The notes below the pieces were generated by a model, which was given only the letters and a program-made list of their open reading frames with translations, was not told the DNA's origin and did not search any database. A stretch of DNA of 64,000 nucleotides from Epiperipatus broadwayi (taxonomy: Eukaryota > Onychophora > Udeonychophora > Euonychophora > Peripatidae), in contig JAQFVV010012395.1 of assembly GCA_028023455.1 (NCBI GenBank), forward strand, positions 9,916,154 to 9,980,153, read 5' to 3'. A program made the translations under genes and the position numbers. Shown here piece by piece: positions 20,360 through 32,012 of this stretch (positions are counted from its first letter, which is position 1; every line of letters starts with the position of its first letter).

Positions 20360-21112
20360 ACAGATGGCGCTAGAGTAGTGAACAAATATTACAAGATGGG
20401 TGAGAAAGGTAATGCGGTATGCAAAAGATTTGGATAATTTTTATCGGTATACTTGTATAAAAGGTGGGATGATTGTGTTAGGAGGATTGTTGAGTGTTAT
20501 AGTGGTAAGGAATGGGATAAAAGAATAGAAGTATTAATAAAAAATAGGGAGTTGGAGAGATGGAGAAGTAGTATGGAGGGTAAGAAGAGTTTAAATATAT
20601 ATAGAAGTAAACGGAATATTGGAAGTGAGTTAATTTATGATAATAGTAAGGAAAGTAGTTTATTGTTTAAGGCTCGAACGGGATCTTTAGCAACAAGAGA
20701 ATATACATGTAAATGGAAAACTATGGGTGATTTAGCATGCAAATTGTGTAAGGAAGGTATAGAAAATATTAGGCATCTGTTGATTGAATGTAAATGCTTG
20801 AAAGCAGAAAGGGTACAGATAATGAAGTTATGGGAGAATAGGTATGAACAAAGTGACAATACAGAAAGTGAGTTAGTAGTTTTTATGCTGGGTTTGCGAA
20901 AAGATAAGGGGGATTTTGATTTAAAGGCCATAGAGTTGACAAAGATTATGTTGTGGAAATGGAATGGGGCAGAATATGGGAAGACTTAGAGTGGGGAATG
21001 GAAAATAAAGTGGCTAACAGGTTTATCTGGGCATAGTTGCTGAGATATTCTTGACTTCGTTTAAGGAGAAGCCAAATACATCACATCACATCATCACATC
21101 ACATCACATCAC
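20360..21112 (+). mobile_element. 3' end of a LINE with an ACATC-repeat tail
   Basis: An uninterrupted C-terminal reading frame (20453-20989) is followed by a short 3' UTR and a tail of ACATC/CATCAC repeats (about 21076-21112), typical of non-LTR elements that end in a microsatellite rather than poly(A). The 5' boundary is unclear; it may begin at AGATGGCGCTAGAG (20363). The codon use and lower AT content contrast with its flanks. Confidence 0.65.
20453..20989 (+). CDS. LINE ORF2 C-terminal fragment (zinc-finger end), 178 codons
   Basis: Only the part after the reverse transcriptase is present. A basic N-terminal half (MYKRWDDCVRRIVEC) leads to LLFKARTGSLATREYTC and then a CX2CX8HX4C finger in CKLCKEGIENIRHLLIEC. 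That finger is typical of the C-terminus of APE-type LINE ORF2 proteins, where it helps target binding and priming. The ATG at 20453 is simply the first in this frame, not a proven start. No catalytic RT motif is present, so it cannot act alone. The frame is intact, suggesting a fairly recent 5'-truncated insertion. The exact clade is not determined. Confidence 0.65.
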   Translation: MYKRWDDCVRRIVECYSGKEWDKRIEVLIKNRELERWRSSMEGKKSLNIYRSKRNIGSELIYDNSKESSLLFKARTGSLATREYTCKWKTMGDLACKLCKEGIENIRHLLIECKCLKAERVQIMKLWENRYEQSDNTESELVVFMLGLRKDKGDFDLKAIELTKIMLWKWNGAEYGKT

Positions 21113-24100
21113 AATTGTTTATATTTATTAAGCTGAACAAATTAAGTGGTATATTAGTATATTTTTAGAGATATATGCCATTTAATATGAGTAATAAAAT
21201 CATTGTGGACTTTTCATATTCATAGTCTTATCTTCAAACTCATCTGATTAAAAACTTTAAAACAAAGGATTCTTTAAAATTATCTGATGTACAGAAAAAT
21301 CATTCATTTTTAGGATTTTTATTTCTACTAATATAGTGAAATTTTGACTTATTGTTTTTTTATCAAATTTAACTGAATCTATTAATACTATATAAGATTT
21401 TATTCTCAGACATCTTTAGGATCAATCACTACTTTTTTGAAGATAATAACTAATTTTGAAAGTAATATTGAATCACATATGTAGCCATAATCATGAGAAG
21501 GATCTTTTTCAAGTCCTGTTTATCTTTTATCCATGGAAAACTTTAAAACTTTTGTTTGTCAAAATATTTATATCAATATAAACAGTATATGTACATTGAC
21601 AAGAATATATAAGAGTATATATGCACATGTAATGAAGATTTCTCTTTTTACATGTGTATATATTCACATCATTAAATAATCGAATATTAGAAGATTGGAT
21701 AAACTTTCTTGATTTTAAGTTCATTGGCATTATTAATCGCTGTGTAGCTTTTTAGTGTGATTATTTTATAGAGGTTATTTTTTAAAATTAGCTAAAAAAT
21801 TATTTTAGTATCCAATACAATTCCTTCTTTTTAGAATGAAAATTATTAAAACAAAAAGTGATGCGATAATCTATTGACATGACAACTGGTGGCTTATCTA
21901 AATCACTATTTATATACTGAGCTGTAAGTAAATGTAGAGGGAACTTCAGACTAATACTGACATTAGAAAAAAAGCAAAGAATGTTTTAGCAAGTTAAAAT
22001 ATTCACCTGAAATTTTTAAAAATTAATTAGAATGAATGCATGATTAAAGAATATTATAATGAAAAAATAATAGATTGTAGTGACCTCTATATCCACACTA
22101 ATCAATATGGTGACAATAAAATCTTTCCTTAGGAGTTATTTCCTCTTTTAAATATAAAAAACAATTTGATCCCAAACTGGTTATCTTTCTAAAACATTTA
22201 TTGTTACATATTTTTCCACAAATCTTTACTTAGAGCTATTTTTTTAGATACAATATGAAATTGGATGGGTAATGGAAAGTTAGATAAATGAGGAAATATA
22301 CACAAATTCTAATTTAAAAAAATAAATTATTTATAGCTTTATTCCATTATGAGTAATTTACAATCTTTTAGAACAAATCAATTTGACATTTGAGTAGGTC
22401 AGATCATCCTTCATTTGATTCATATATTATGATCATTCCTCTAATCTTTGACCCCATGTAGGATGGTCATCCACTTCCTGCTCTAACCATTTGCTTAATC
22501 TAACAAACGTAATTTGATTTTGATATGATCATCCTGCTGACCAATCCTTCTATTCTTTGACTTTAACTTGCTGATCTTACTCCATGATGTTGTGTCATGA
22601 TTTACTGACTCTGCCTTTGAGTACAAAGTTCCCCCTTTGCATTACCAGTGTTTATGATAGCAATAGCCATTCATACAAGAGGTTTAATCAGCCATGCAGA
22701 ATAACAAATAATAATAATAGTTAATTTAACAATAACAATAAACATATAAAACTGTCCTGTACTAGTGTGAACATTTAATATTTTATAAAATCTCACCTAA
22801 ACACCAGTCCTTTAATTGATAGGTCTAAGAATTAGCATCTAGATTTTATTACAATCAAAAATTATAATGATTGTTCTATAGACCCCCCCTTACATAATTA
22901 TGATTGATTATAGAGCTGGATCATCAATTCTTTCAATAAAAAATAAATAAAGTTATACAACAAAGAAAATGGATTCTACATGTGATACATATATAATTTG
23001 ACTAATTGAAATTGTTAGTCCATGTAGTTATCTATTCTTCAGAACATGGATACACAGATGATAAGATGGCTGTTTCTTCTAGATTAGGAAAATTCCTGGA
23101 TCTTGGGAGTTGGTAATCCATTGATGTTGTCTGGTCATCCTAGCCAGTGGAATGTTCCTTTGTTCATTGCTGCTTTCTCCATGATCCTAATGATTACTGC
23201 CTCCTTCTGGTAATGGTGAAGAAATTACTAATGTTATTAGCTTATAAAGTTGAATTATTAATAGGCATGACTGGAAGTCTCCCATCTGCGATGTTTAATG
23301 AGTTTTTTTTACCCCCACCATTCTTTTGTATTGCTTAATATTAATTAGAATTAATATTATCTGCTATAGATTAAAAGGTGTGTATTCTTTTTTGGTTTCT
23401 TCAGCCAGCTAATAATTCATATTATGAACTTTGTCACCGAGTAATAAAAATTTAATGCAAGTTTTTTCTATGGAAATATATTATTTCTTTGACCTTTATA
23501 AACTTTTCTTCTGTAATCATTTTCAATAGCTTTTGGAGATAATTTCTTTTATAAAATTATCAATTATAAATCGAATATTAGTTCATTTTAAAACATTATT
23601 TTAATGTGTGTTGATAGCTTTAAAAAAATCTACTTTTTCTTGATTAAAACAATTGTTTCTTTTTTCAATATTCAGTCTGTGTCATGAACATGTTATATAT
23701 CATACTGTATTCCAATTGTTTAAGGGTTTTAATTTCATTTAGTCTCTTTAATCATTTCTTTTTTTAAAAAAATCATTAATGCAATAATTTAATTTTAGAA
23801 CCCATCTTTCTGTGTTACTCTCTTATATCAAATTCGGAATTTGGTGAATTGAGCATCAATTAATCTTATTTTGTAGTCAGTAGACTTAACACATCAAAAA
23901 AAGAAAATAAAAAGATTATGTCACAATCTACTTATAATATAATTAATATTATTTGTTTTTACATAACAAAGAGTGTTAATAGATTAGTTATACCTTTAAT
24001 TTAGTATGTTTTGTTTCAGACCCTCTTTGTTTCTAATAGGTTGGAACCATGCTCTTATAAGATGTAATATTCAAACCATGCTCTTACAATATGTAATATT

Positions 24101-24180
24101 CAAAAATAAGTATAGTTGTCTATAATCAACTTATTGTAATCAAAAAAGACTTGAACTCAGACTTTCAAGTTCCCTGCAGC
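21112..24180. other. AT-rich sequence, no supported gene
   Basis: Long AT-rich stretch. The segment 22380-22690 is less AT-rich, with repeated GATCATCC-like words, but has no reading frame or repeat I recognise. The 23147-23338 frame (63 codons) shows no motif. Confidence 0.5.
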
Positions 24181-24189
24181 TATGCATTC

Positions 24190-24420
24190 CATCTTATATA
24201 ACTGATACATATGACCACATACATGTGAAAAAGGTAAATGATTTTGATATACATATTTCATGCTGAACCAGCACTCATCATTTGGTCTGTCACTATCTCC
24301 TACATGTATATACAATCTGTGCAAGCTTCAATTTTCTCCACTCCAACTCTTCAGCCATCCATATCATTGAAAATCTGATGATGAAACATTCAAAGTTCTT
24401 GTTGATCCAGTATTATTGTC
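24190..24420 (-). repeat. Hammerhead family C, minus half, core mutated
   Basis: Matches the left half of the family C palindrome at 29588-29945 (CTGATACATATGACCACATA, then the ribozyme). The ribozyme lies at 24244-24291 on the minus strand: core reads ATGATGA (C3 changed to A), stem II GTGCT/AGCAT around loop GGTTC, then GAAA and ATATGTAT. Probably inactive. The plus half is absent. Confidence 0.6.
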
Positions 24421-24439
24421 ATACCCATTAAGTCAAACT

Positions 24440-25030
24440 TTAATAGCTTCATTTACAAGTACATTAGTAATTAACTTACATGAAATCTTGCGATTTACAG
24501 TGAGTTAATAGTACGATTTTAATGTTAGAAATTCTATAAACTATTGAAAAGTAGTAATTAATTTAAAGAGTGCACAGAGAGCTTATGTAAATAGTCTGAA
24601 CAGGCACTAACCTGTATTCAATGCACTTTAAAATTTGCGATAATCAAGCATATTACTACTCTTCAATAGTTTATAGAATTTCCAACATTAAGATCATACT
24701 ATTAATTCGCTGTAAATTGCAAGATTTCGCATAAATTAATTTGTAAAGAAAATAGCAGATTTAAACAGTGGAGAAAACAACTACTTCACGCTTCCAAATC
24801 AAGATACTTCAGATTCACCTATATAAATGGACATTTAGGTTAAAGATAAGATGGCCACTCTTATCTTTATAAAAGTCGCTATCTTGTTTCATGGTTTGGA
24901 AGATCCTTCTATCGGCAAAATATGCTTGATTATTGCGAATTTTAAAGCACATTGAATACAGGTTGGTGCCTGTTCAGATTATTTATATAAGCTCTCTGTG
25001 CACTCTATAAATTAATTACTACTCTTAAAT
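24440..25030. mobile_element. Foldback family FB1, nested inverted repeats
   Basis: Two nested palindromes. The outer arms run from about 24552-24655 (GTGCACAGAGAGCTTATGTA ... ACCTGTATTCAATGCACTTT) to 24917-25022 in reverse complement. An inner pair is formed by 24470-24570 and 24650-24745 (TTGCGATTTACAGTGAGTTA ... against TTAATTCGCTGTAAATTGCA). A CACCTATATAAATGG block links it to the copies at 0.8, 40.4 and 52.1 kb. Confidence 0.65.
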
Positions 25031-26526
25031 ATAAATAAGAAAATCAGTCAATATAATTACAAACAGTAACTCAAAAAAATAAATATCTAGCAACATATAT
25101 CAATGCAAAAAGAGAAAATCACAATTATCTCAACACTATATGTTTTTATATTTAATTAATATATATATTTTTATTGTCTAACGTTATTATAATTTAAAAT
25201 TTAAATATATAAATCTGAGATATATTTTAAAACACTTAAATATGATTACGTGTGAATTATAATAAACATGGATATGTAAAATACGTTTATATATTTTATT
25301 TATTACAACAAATGTAAAAATACATTTTGCAATATATACGCTGTTATACCTCCACCTGCTACTGTTGTCAAAGTATAGCTTTTAGTTGCTAAGCAACTAT
25401 AGAACAGACTTTAGGTATCTTTATAAGTTTACTATTTCCTGCTGTGCCATGACATCCTGCCTCATAAGTAGGTAGGGTGACACTTGTGACTGTTCTACGA
25501 CAGCTTGCTCTATGTCTCGTTTATATCTAGAAGCTTCCAGTTTTAACATAAAATTGCCTCACTGTTCAGCCATGTTGTCAACAACATGTATACTGCCACT
25601 CAGCTTTGACAGTTATCTGACCTTATCTCCAAATGCAATGACTATTTATGGCCAGATTTCATAATGAAAGCCATCAGATTTAGTAGCATCACTGCCTATT
25701 GGCCCATTCTTGTCATTGGGTGTATGTTGTCTATTTGTATATACATTGATCCATGATGATTAATTCTCAATCCAATCAAGATAATATGAAATCTGGACTA
25801 CTCCATTATTTGAAGAGAAGATGAGATAAGTAATAAAGTAGTTAATCAGACAAATAACAACTAAAATAAACATTAAATATCTAGTCACCCATGTCAATGA
25901 AAAAAAACCCAACATGTGTTTTTAAATATAAATGTTGAGCAGAGCTGATTTTTCAATTTACAAACACTCTTAAGAGTTTCTAATTATGGGAAGGAATATC
26001 CATAACATTGTAGAAGTTGTAGAGTTCTTTCTATGCTTTGATATAAATGATTCGATATTAATTCATTATTATATACTTGTTTGTTGTATTATTTTTATTT
26101 TAGAAAGTGCATAATATATCTTGGATATATTATGTATACATTTATATGTTTTTGTGATTATTAAATTGCATATAACTAGTATATATACAGTGATTAGCTT
26201 TATAAAATTCAGTTTTGGACATTTATAAAAATAATCTTGAAAAAACAAAGCCCCAGTTAAATTAATCTTTAATAATTTCAAGTTTAAATAAATGATTAGT
26301 AATAACCACTAACTATTTATCTGAAGTGAATGATGTCAAAATTATGAGTACAGGTGGTTTGATATTTGTATATGGAGAGTGTAATAACAATTATATGAGT
26401 GTTAGTTCAGCAAGAAATACATACTGGGAGGGGGTCATTCTCTTTTTCAAGTGCTTTTTTCATACATTTCAAGACTATGTAGTGGAATAGATGATTTAAA
26501 TTATATCTATTTAAAATATATACTTG
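25031..26526. other. AT-rich sequence with a less AT-rich core at 25340-25750, no supported gene
   Basis: Unique-looking sequence. The segment 25340-25750 is less AT-rich but has no long frame. It contains a 13-bp palindrome GTTGCTAAGCAAC (25385-25397). Confidence 0.5.
25385..25397. promoter_or_regulatory. Possible RFX/X-box-like palindrome
   Basis: GTTGCTAAGCAAC is a perfect palindrome around a central A and resembles the RFX X-box consensus of two GTTGCY half-sites. A single site with no gene nearby is weak evidence. Confidence 0.25.
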
Positions 26527-26700
26527 GTAAGACAACGGAAATGATTTCCTTTCCCAAGTGCCATCATTATATTTGTGTCATTCCTTTCTCTAAATCAAAA
26601 TTCAAGAATAAAACTACCATTTTATTCTCTCAGGCATTTTGACAGAGGTATAATTACATTGATAGCACTTAGGAAAGGAAATCATTTCCATTGCCTTATG
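26527..26700. mobile_element. Foldback MITE, about 170 bp
   Basis: Arms of about 38 bp (26527-26566 and 26660-26700) pair as GGAAATGATTTCCTTTCC, AAGTGC, ATCA against their reverse complement with few mismatches. The interior has no coding content. Confidence 0.7.
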
Positions 26701-27589
26701 TATTTATCATGCATTTTTATATTTTCTATTGTCTTATTTCAAAGTATTGCATTTATTAATATACATATATGCATTTTTCAAGAATTTTCATTTTTTGTCT
26801 CTCTTGATTAAAATCTTGTATTTTTATATGCTTTTATTTAACTTACTCAGTTTTTTTGTCTATCTGCTTGTCTGAGAAATCTTGTAATTCATAGTGAAAA
26901 GTCTATGTTTTTATTTTTCTATAGCATTCAGTTCCTTTATGGTACTGCTAAATTACATCTAAATCTTCTTCATTCATAATTTCAGAAACTATATAAAACT
27001 AACAATTAAAAAAAATTTAAGAAGTGCTTTTTCTCCCACATAAATGCACTGTAAATTGCAGGTATTGTATCAATGATCTCTTCATTAGATTATTGGCAGA
27101 TGACCCCCACTGCCATGTAACAATGCCAAGGGGATGTCAGTTCTAAGTAATCTGGTGAATAGATTGGCATTGATAGAATTTTTAAACATGATCACCCCAT
27201 GCTTTTATTTATAAAAATTGAAGAAAAATAATTATTTTTTATTTTTAGTGCAATTTTTATTATTTAGCTCATTTATGTAAATAAAAGTAGTTTTTTCAAA
27301 TTTCCTTTATATTTTTTTATTCATTTAAATATTACACATCAGCATATCTATTTATTGAGTAGATCTGATGCTACATCTTCAAAAACATCTAAAGAATTTC
27401 TTATTTTGAAATGAAATACATAAGATCTTAAGAGTGACTAGGTTTTATTTTTTTGCTCATACTTGTTTGTGATTTGATTTGTCTTGTTACATTTATATAA
27501 TAATTGCCTAATGCACTGGTAAAGTATTATAGACAATGAGATCTTAAATCTATTAGAAGTTATTTTCAATAATACTTTTAATTGTCAAG

Positions 27590-27690
27590 CATTGTTAACC
27601 GAGAGGTCAGTGCAGCTGCCTTGCAAGCAAGCTGTTGGTTGCAAACGTTTGTTGTGGTTTTGCCTTCCGGAAGATGCTATGACATATGGA
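27590..27690 (+). repeat. tRNA-like sequence, possible SINE head (Ala-TGC-like)
   Basis: TTAACCGAGAGGTCAGTGC looks like an A box. CTTGCAA sits where an anticodon loop would, and GGTTGCAAACG is close to a B box at 27637-27647, with normal spacing. The anticodon and T stems do not close well, so it is not a functional tRNA. A SINE head or tRNA relic is more likely. Confidence 0.35.
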
Positions 27691-27859
27691 AAAAAAAAAA
27701 TACTTTTAATTGTTATAAAATATAATTTTGTAAGAATTAATCATTTCAACGAAAACTATACAATAAACAGTTTGGATATGCACTCATTCAAGAATCATAA
27801 AAATCTCACTTAAATTCATTTTACAAAACCAATCAAACATAGGATCAATAATGTAAAAT

Positions 27860-28310
27860 AGAAGCTGTATCTTAATTTTTATTAGTTATTCATTAGAGTA
27901 TGATTATCCACTTAATAAATAATATTTCTGTAGTGTTATTTTCACTATATCTCTCTCACACAAGGTAGGAACTGATTTTTATCCCCTTTTAACCTCTTGT
28001 GGAGGAGAGTAATCATAAACATATAACCAAAGACATGAAAAAGATATATGATCTCCAAAATATACATTTCATGCTGAACCAGAATTCATCAGAAATTGTG
28101 ATCAGGGCCAACTGATGAGTGCTGGTTCAGTGCAAAATATGTATCTTGGGATCATACATCTTTTTCGCATGTTTGGTTATATGTTCATGATTACATTCCT
28201 ACATTAACATGTTGAAAGTGGATAGAAGCCAGTTCCTACTTTATGTGAGAGTGTGAAAATTTCATTACAGAACGATTATCCATATGCTGTATCTTGTTAA
28301 TGTAACAGTA
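27860..28310. mobile_element. Hammerhead family C palindrome (inverted dimer)
   Basis: The two halves are reverse complements over about 200 bp: ACACAAGGTAGGAACTG ... GTAATCATAAACATATAACC on the left, and GGTTATATGTTCATGATTAC ... CAGTTCCTACTTTATGTGAG on the right, meeting near 28092-28111. A minus ribozyme-like core (CTGATGA at 28092-28086, GAAA downstream) and a plus ribozyme (28099-28154) face away from each other around the centre. The outer arms are shared with the foldback at 31735-31931. Confidence 0.7.
28099..28154 (+). ncRNA. Hammerhead family C, plus copy, G12 mutated
   Basis: TGATC/GATCA and CCAA/TTGG form stem I, the core CTGATGA is at 28112-28118, and stem II GTGCT/AGTGC pairs with wobbles around loop GGTTC. 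GAAA has become AAAA, which should abolish activity. Stem III ATATGTAT and C17 remain recognisable. Confidence 0.6.
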
Positions 28311-28969
28311 AGTGAAGATCCATTAGTAATAAATATATAAAGATAATTATGTATTTGAGGCCTTAGTAATAGCATTTGTACAAAGTGAGAAACTTTAAAA
28401 ATATATATATAATGAAATACTATCATCTAATTTGCATCCAGGAAATGAAAAGATTATAAAACTAATTGTCATAGAATAATTGTTTTTTTATGAACTCATG
28501 ACTGATAACCTGCCTTTGAATCTTAAACCTGAATACATAAAATAGTCTAAATTCAGAGAAAATAACACATGAGAAATCTGTTAACTTTCAACTACTATTA
28601 GTCTCTATATAACTAGTTAATTATCAAAACTGTTATTTAAAATGCAAGGTTGACTTTATGAAGATTTATTGCTTTATTATTTAATTGTATGTGAATTGTA
28701 ATATGCTAATTAGTTTTATATTTGCTTGACAATAAAATTATTTATTACCTAGTGTAACACGTATTTTTAGTGCAATATTCTCAATGATTTAAGAAAATGA
28801 ATTTATTTTCCAACTTGAATTATGTAACGCAATCAATTATTTATTCTTTTCTTCTTTTTTTTTGGAAAAAAAAAAAAGTTTATAAATATATTGTTACATA
28901 ATTATAAAGTAAAGGTTGTTACGTCATATAAGAGTTACATAAATATGGAAAAAAATAAAGCTTAATCGT

Positions 28970-29470
28970 TAAATTTATTATAAAAGTTTCACGATAAAAA
29001 AGTGATAACTTACGGGGCCTAGATAATACATTTTGGTGCCTGAGGCGAGCTTTAAAAATCGTACATTTTAAAATTATCACAAGGGCCTAGACAAAACAAT
29101 TAACGTAATAGGATAAAATATGCACTAAATAAAATAAACATTCATGGCTTTTTTTGTTTTTTTAATAAAAAAAGATGTCGGAACTCATTTCTAGTCAAGC
29201 TTTTTACTAAAAAAAATTATGTAAATATGGATTGTAATTAAATACGTGCGATACCGTTTCATCTAATTACGTTTGAAACATTAAAAAATACACTAAAAAA
29301 GGTACTGGACGGAATACCGTTCTACCGCGTTACATGACAAAAAAAGCCCTGGATTATAAATACAATTTCCGTTTTAGTCCGCAGTGCTGTCCGAGGAAGT
29401 TGCCTTGTCATTTCACCAATGCGACTAGCCCGGAATCATTGTATCATCAGAGTTTGTACAAACTGAAAAT
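28970..29470. other. CpG-rich block, possible promoter or exon-proximal region
   Basis: CpG dinucleotides (TACGG, GGCGAG, ATCGT, GTGCGATACCG, GGACGGAATACCG, TACCGCG, GTCCGAGG, GCCCGG) cluster here while most of the window is CpG-poor. A TATAAATA at about 29355 lies roughly 30 bp before TTAGTCCGCAGT. No open reading frame or splice pattern is convincing. It could also be an uncharacterised repeat. Confidence 0.35.
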
Positions 29471-29587
29471 AGCGAGAGTTTAAAACAACATAAAAATCAC
29501 ATATTCTCTAAATACCTAATTTAGAAAAGATTTACTATATATAGTAAATATCTAACATACAGGCTATACAAACAATGTAATATATAA

Positions 29588-29945
29588 GGTATTATGAGCT
29601 CAGACCCACACGACACTCAACTCTCCACACTATCTTATACCACTGATACACTTGACCACATATAAGTTTAAAAGATAAATAATAACCAATATAAATATTT
29701 CGTGTTAAACCAGCACTCGTCAGTTGGCCCAGATTATCATCGGTGCACCTTATCATCTCTACGCATATATACAATAAGTGCTCAGATTTATATTAAGATA
29801 GCCAATCTTCATACTTTAATGCTGGTTTAGCACGAAATACGTATATTGGTGATTATCTGTTAGACATATATGTGGTCAAGTGTATCAGTAGTATGAGATG
29901 GTGTGGAGAGTTGAGGGTTGTGTAAAAGTCTGAGTTCAAAATACC
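29588..29945. mobile_element. Hammerhead family C palindrome (inverted dimer)
   Basis: A near-complete palindrome of about 360 bp. The left end TATTATGAGCTCAGAC ... CTCAACTCTCCACAC mirrors the right end GTGTGGAGAGTTGAGG ... GTCTGAGTTCAAAATA. Next inward, ACACTTGACCACATATA mirrors TATATGTGGTCAAGTGT. The minus half carries an intact-core hammerhead (29683-29733). The plus half keeps stem II, GAAA and the palindromic ATACGTAT (29821-29848) but has lost CTGATGA. Confidence 0.75.
29683..29733 (-). ncRNA. Type I hammerhead, family C
   Basis: On the minus strand: CCAA/TTGG as inner stem I, core CTGACGA (29723-29717; position 7 is free to vary), stem II GTGCTggtttAACAC with one mismatch, GAAA, then a short stem III region ATATTTAT that is no longer fully self-complementary. 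Activity is uncertain. Confidence 0.6.
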
Positions 29946-30967
29946 ATATAAATAGTAAAATAAGTTTTGAAGTAAAAATAAATGCAGTATTTTGATCTAA
30001 CTACTAATGACTACTGTGTTGGTAATAAGACCAAACTTCAAATAGCTAAAGTGCATGCATCTGATTTTTATTTTTGTTAATTTCATTAATAAATAAAGTT
30101 AAGTATTTTTTGTAATATCAGATTGAAAACAAACAACATCTTAGAAATCACAGAGTGAGTAAGTAACAGAAAATGGCAAAGTCAAGAAAATACATATCTT
30201 TGTAAGCTGACTATTAAATATGTTAACATAAGAATTTTGAACTTGTTAAGAAAAAGTTTAAGCAATGAATGACTTTGTACAAAAAGATAATGAACCAAAC
30301 GATGCTCCATAATCTCCTCTTCATTATCACACAATGATAAGGCAGCATCACAGTATTAAGATGTGAATTCATAAGATAGAAGTGAATTATAAGATTGAGC
30401 ATTAGAGTGAGTATATCTTGTATTCTAGATTGACCCATACATTTTTGAATAGATTTTTTTTTTTGAGAAGACAGAGAGAATAACTGAATTAACATAGAAT
30501 GTGGCTTAATATACAAATTTATTTTTTATCAGAAGTGGGGTATTTTTAAAAGTCAATAGTTTTCTCATTTTTTGGAAGCTTAGAATGGATTAAATTTATT
30601 TCTTCTACAAAGTTATTCATGTAGACAATCTCAAACTACTCATGTAAGTGGGGGGGGGGATCCAAAAATTTGTAAAAAGAATCAGTATAAAAAGGAATCT
30701 CATTAATGGTGAGAATGCTCTAGGTAAAGGTTTACTAGAAGTACTTTTTGAGCAATTAAAAATAATACTAAAAATAACTGAATTGCTGATTTACTTTGAA
30801 GTTCACCTGAGTGCTTTATGGTCTAGAGTCTGACATTTTACCAGTGCACTAAACCATACATGAAAATAATTCTCTAGAACAATGAATAAATGAAGAGAGT
30901 TTTCTAAGAGAGGAACAGATTATTAAATTAACATATATTTCTTTAATAATTAGATTGAGAAAAAGCA
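29946..30967. other. AT-rich sequence, no supported gene
   Basis: Open frames of 97 codons (minus, 30223-30516) and 61 codons (30648-30833) lack motifs. Around 30795-30850 a minus-strand tRNA-like stretch (TGGTTTAGTGCACTGG, then CAGACTCTAGACC) may be a SINE relic. Confidence 0.4.
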
Positions 30968-31221
30968 ACATTCATAGACAAAACAGGCAAAACTCCATAT
31001 AGTAGTGGCACTAAATGCAAGCTAGAATAATCAATGGATGCCAGAAGGCTTGTGCATAAAATCCCTATCTAGTGCCTACTCATCCAACATCCCCAAACTA
31101 GTTTCTAGTTTGTGGCTTTCATCAGTGAGGAGTGAGAGTGGAGAGTTTTGCCTGTTTTAACAACTTGAGTACCCATAAGAAATGGTGATCATGTGATGTT
31201 TAGTGGTTTAACTTTCATAGA
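30968..31221 (-). mobile_element. Hammerhead family A element with 11-bp target duplications
   Basis: ACATTCATAGA (30968-30978) and ACTTTCATAGA (31211-31221) flank the insert with one mismatch. It runs from CAAAACAGGCAAAACTCC through a minus-strand ribozyme (31082-31131) and then jumps, at GTGAGGAG/TGAGAGTGGAGAG, to an inverted end GAGAGTTTTGCCTGTTTTAA and the tail TGATCATGTGATGTTTAGTG. This is a shortened inverted form. Confidence 0.75.
31082..31131 (-). ncRNA. Type I hammerhead, family A, outer stem I deleted
   Basis: Core CTGATGA (31125-31119), GAAA, stem III ACTAGT and inner stem I TCCTCA/TGGGGA are intact. H17 is T instead of C. Stem II (AGC/ACT) has one mismatch. The deletion junction removes the outer strand of stem I, where the tertiary loop contact would form. 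Confidence 0.6.
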
Positions 31222-31734
31222 ATAGTATGATTAGATTACTTCTAAACATTACTACACCAGAAGCAATTCATTTCTGAAATCTATATTTATTTTAATACAA
31301 GTAATATTCTGAATTAAAATCCGATATGATTTTTGTCCTCTTTTGTCAACATAATCATCACTATGATCAAGCACTACATTGAGAGGAATGAAGGAATTGA
31401 GTTTAATTCATTATAAATTAAAAAATTATTTGTCAAATTCTTCATCTATAAATTAGATATCTATCAAAACTTCTAAAGTGTTCTTTAATAACTGATCCAA
31501 AGATTATATGTGATAGATCCTTGATTATAGAGCAAAAAACTAATCTTATTTGTTGTTGATTTGAAATTCATCACTAATAAAGATAGGCTGTCATATATCT
31601 TTTATTTTAAATCTATGCTTTAGCCTTTTCAAAACCTAATATTTCCCTGTTCTTTGATAAATGTGAGTCTAGCCATGTCACCACTACTTAGCAAGAGATT
31701 GTTTTTGAGCTTGTTTCCACATCAGGTATCAAAC

Positions 31735-31931
31735 ATCATCATCTATTTAATGAATAATATTTTGTGGTATAATTTTTACTACACCATTCTCATGCAAGGT
31801 AGGACTAATTTCTGTTTCATTTTAAAATCTTGTGGAAGGGTGTAATCATAAACATATGTCCTACCTTGCATGAGAGTGGTGTAGTAAAAACTACACTACA
31901 CAAATTATTTATTAAGTGAATAATTACTAGT
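31735..31931. mobile_element. Foldback element related to the family C palindrome arms
   Basis: Perfect or near-perfect arms TTTACTACACC.. to ..AAGGTAGGAC at 31775-31805 and their complement at 31858-31888, with weaker pairing outward. The loop TTGTGGAAGGGTGTAATCAT matches the family C element near 27996-28020. The ribozyme segment is absent. Confidence 0.65.
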
Positions 31932-32003
31932 ATAATGAATGACTAATAAAAATTATTATAATCATTTATTGTGTCACTCCCATTTACATATGTTCTTTTT
32001 ATA

Positions 32004-32012
32004 TTATTATTG
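32004..32012 (+). repeat. Left target duplication of the Merlin element
   Basis: TTATTATTG, repeated exactly at 33088-33096. An 8-9-bp duplication is expected for Merlin/IS1016-type transposition. Confidence 0.75.

Noticed and set aside
27590-27690. Functional tRNA-Ala gene
   Set aside because: A- and B-box-like words exist but the acceptor, anticodon and T stems do not close. Kept only as a tRNA-like repeat.
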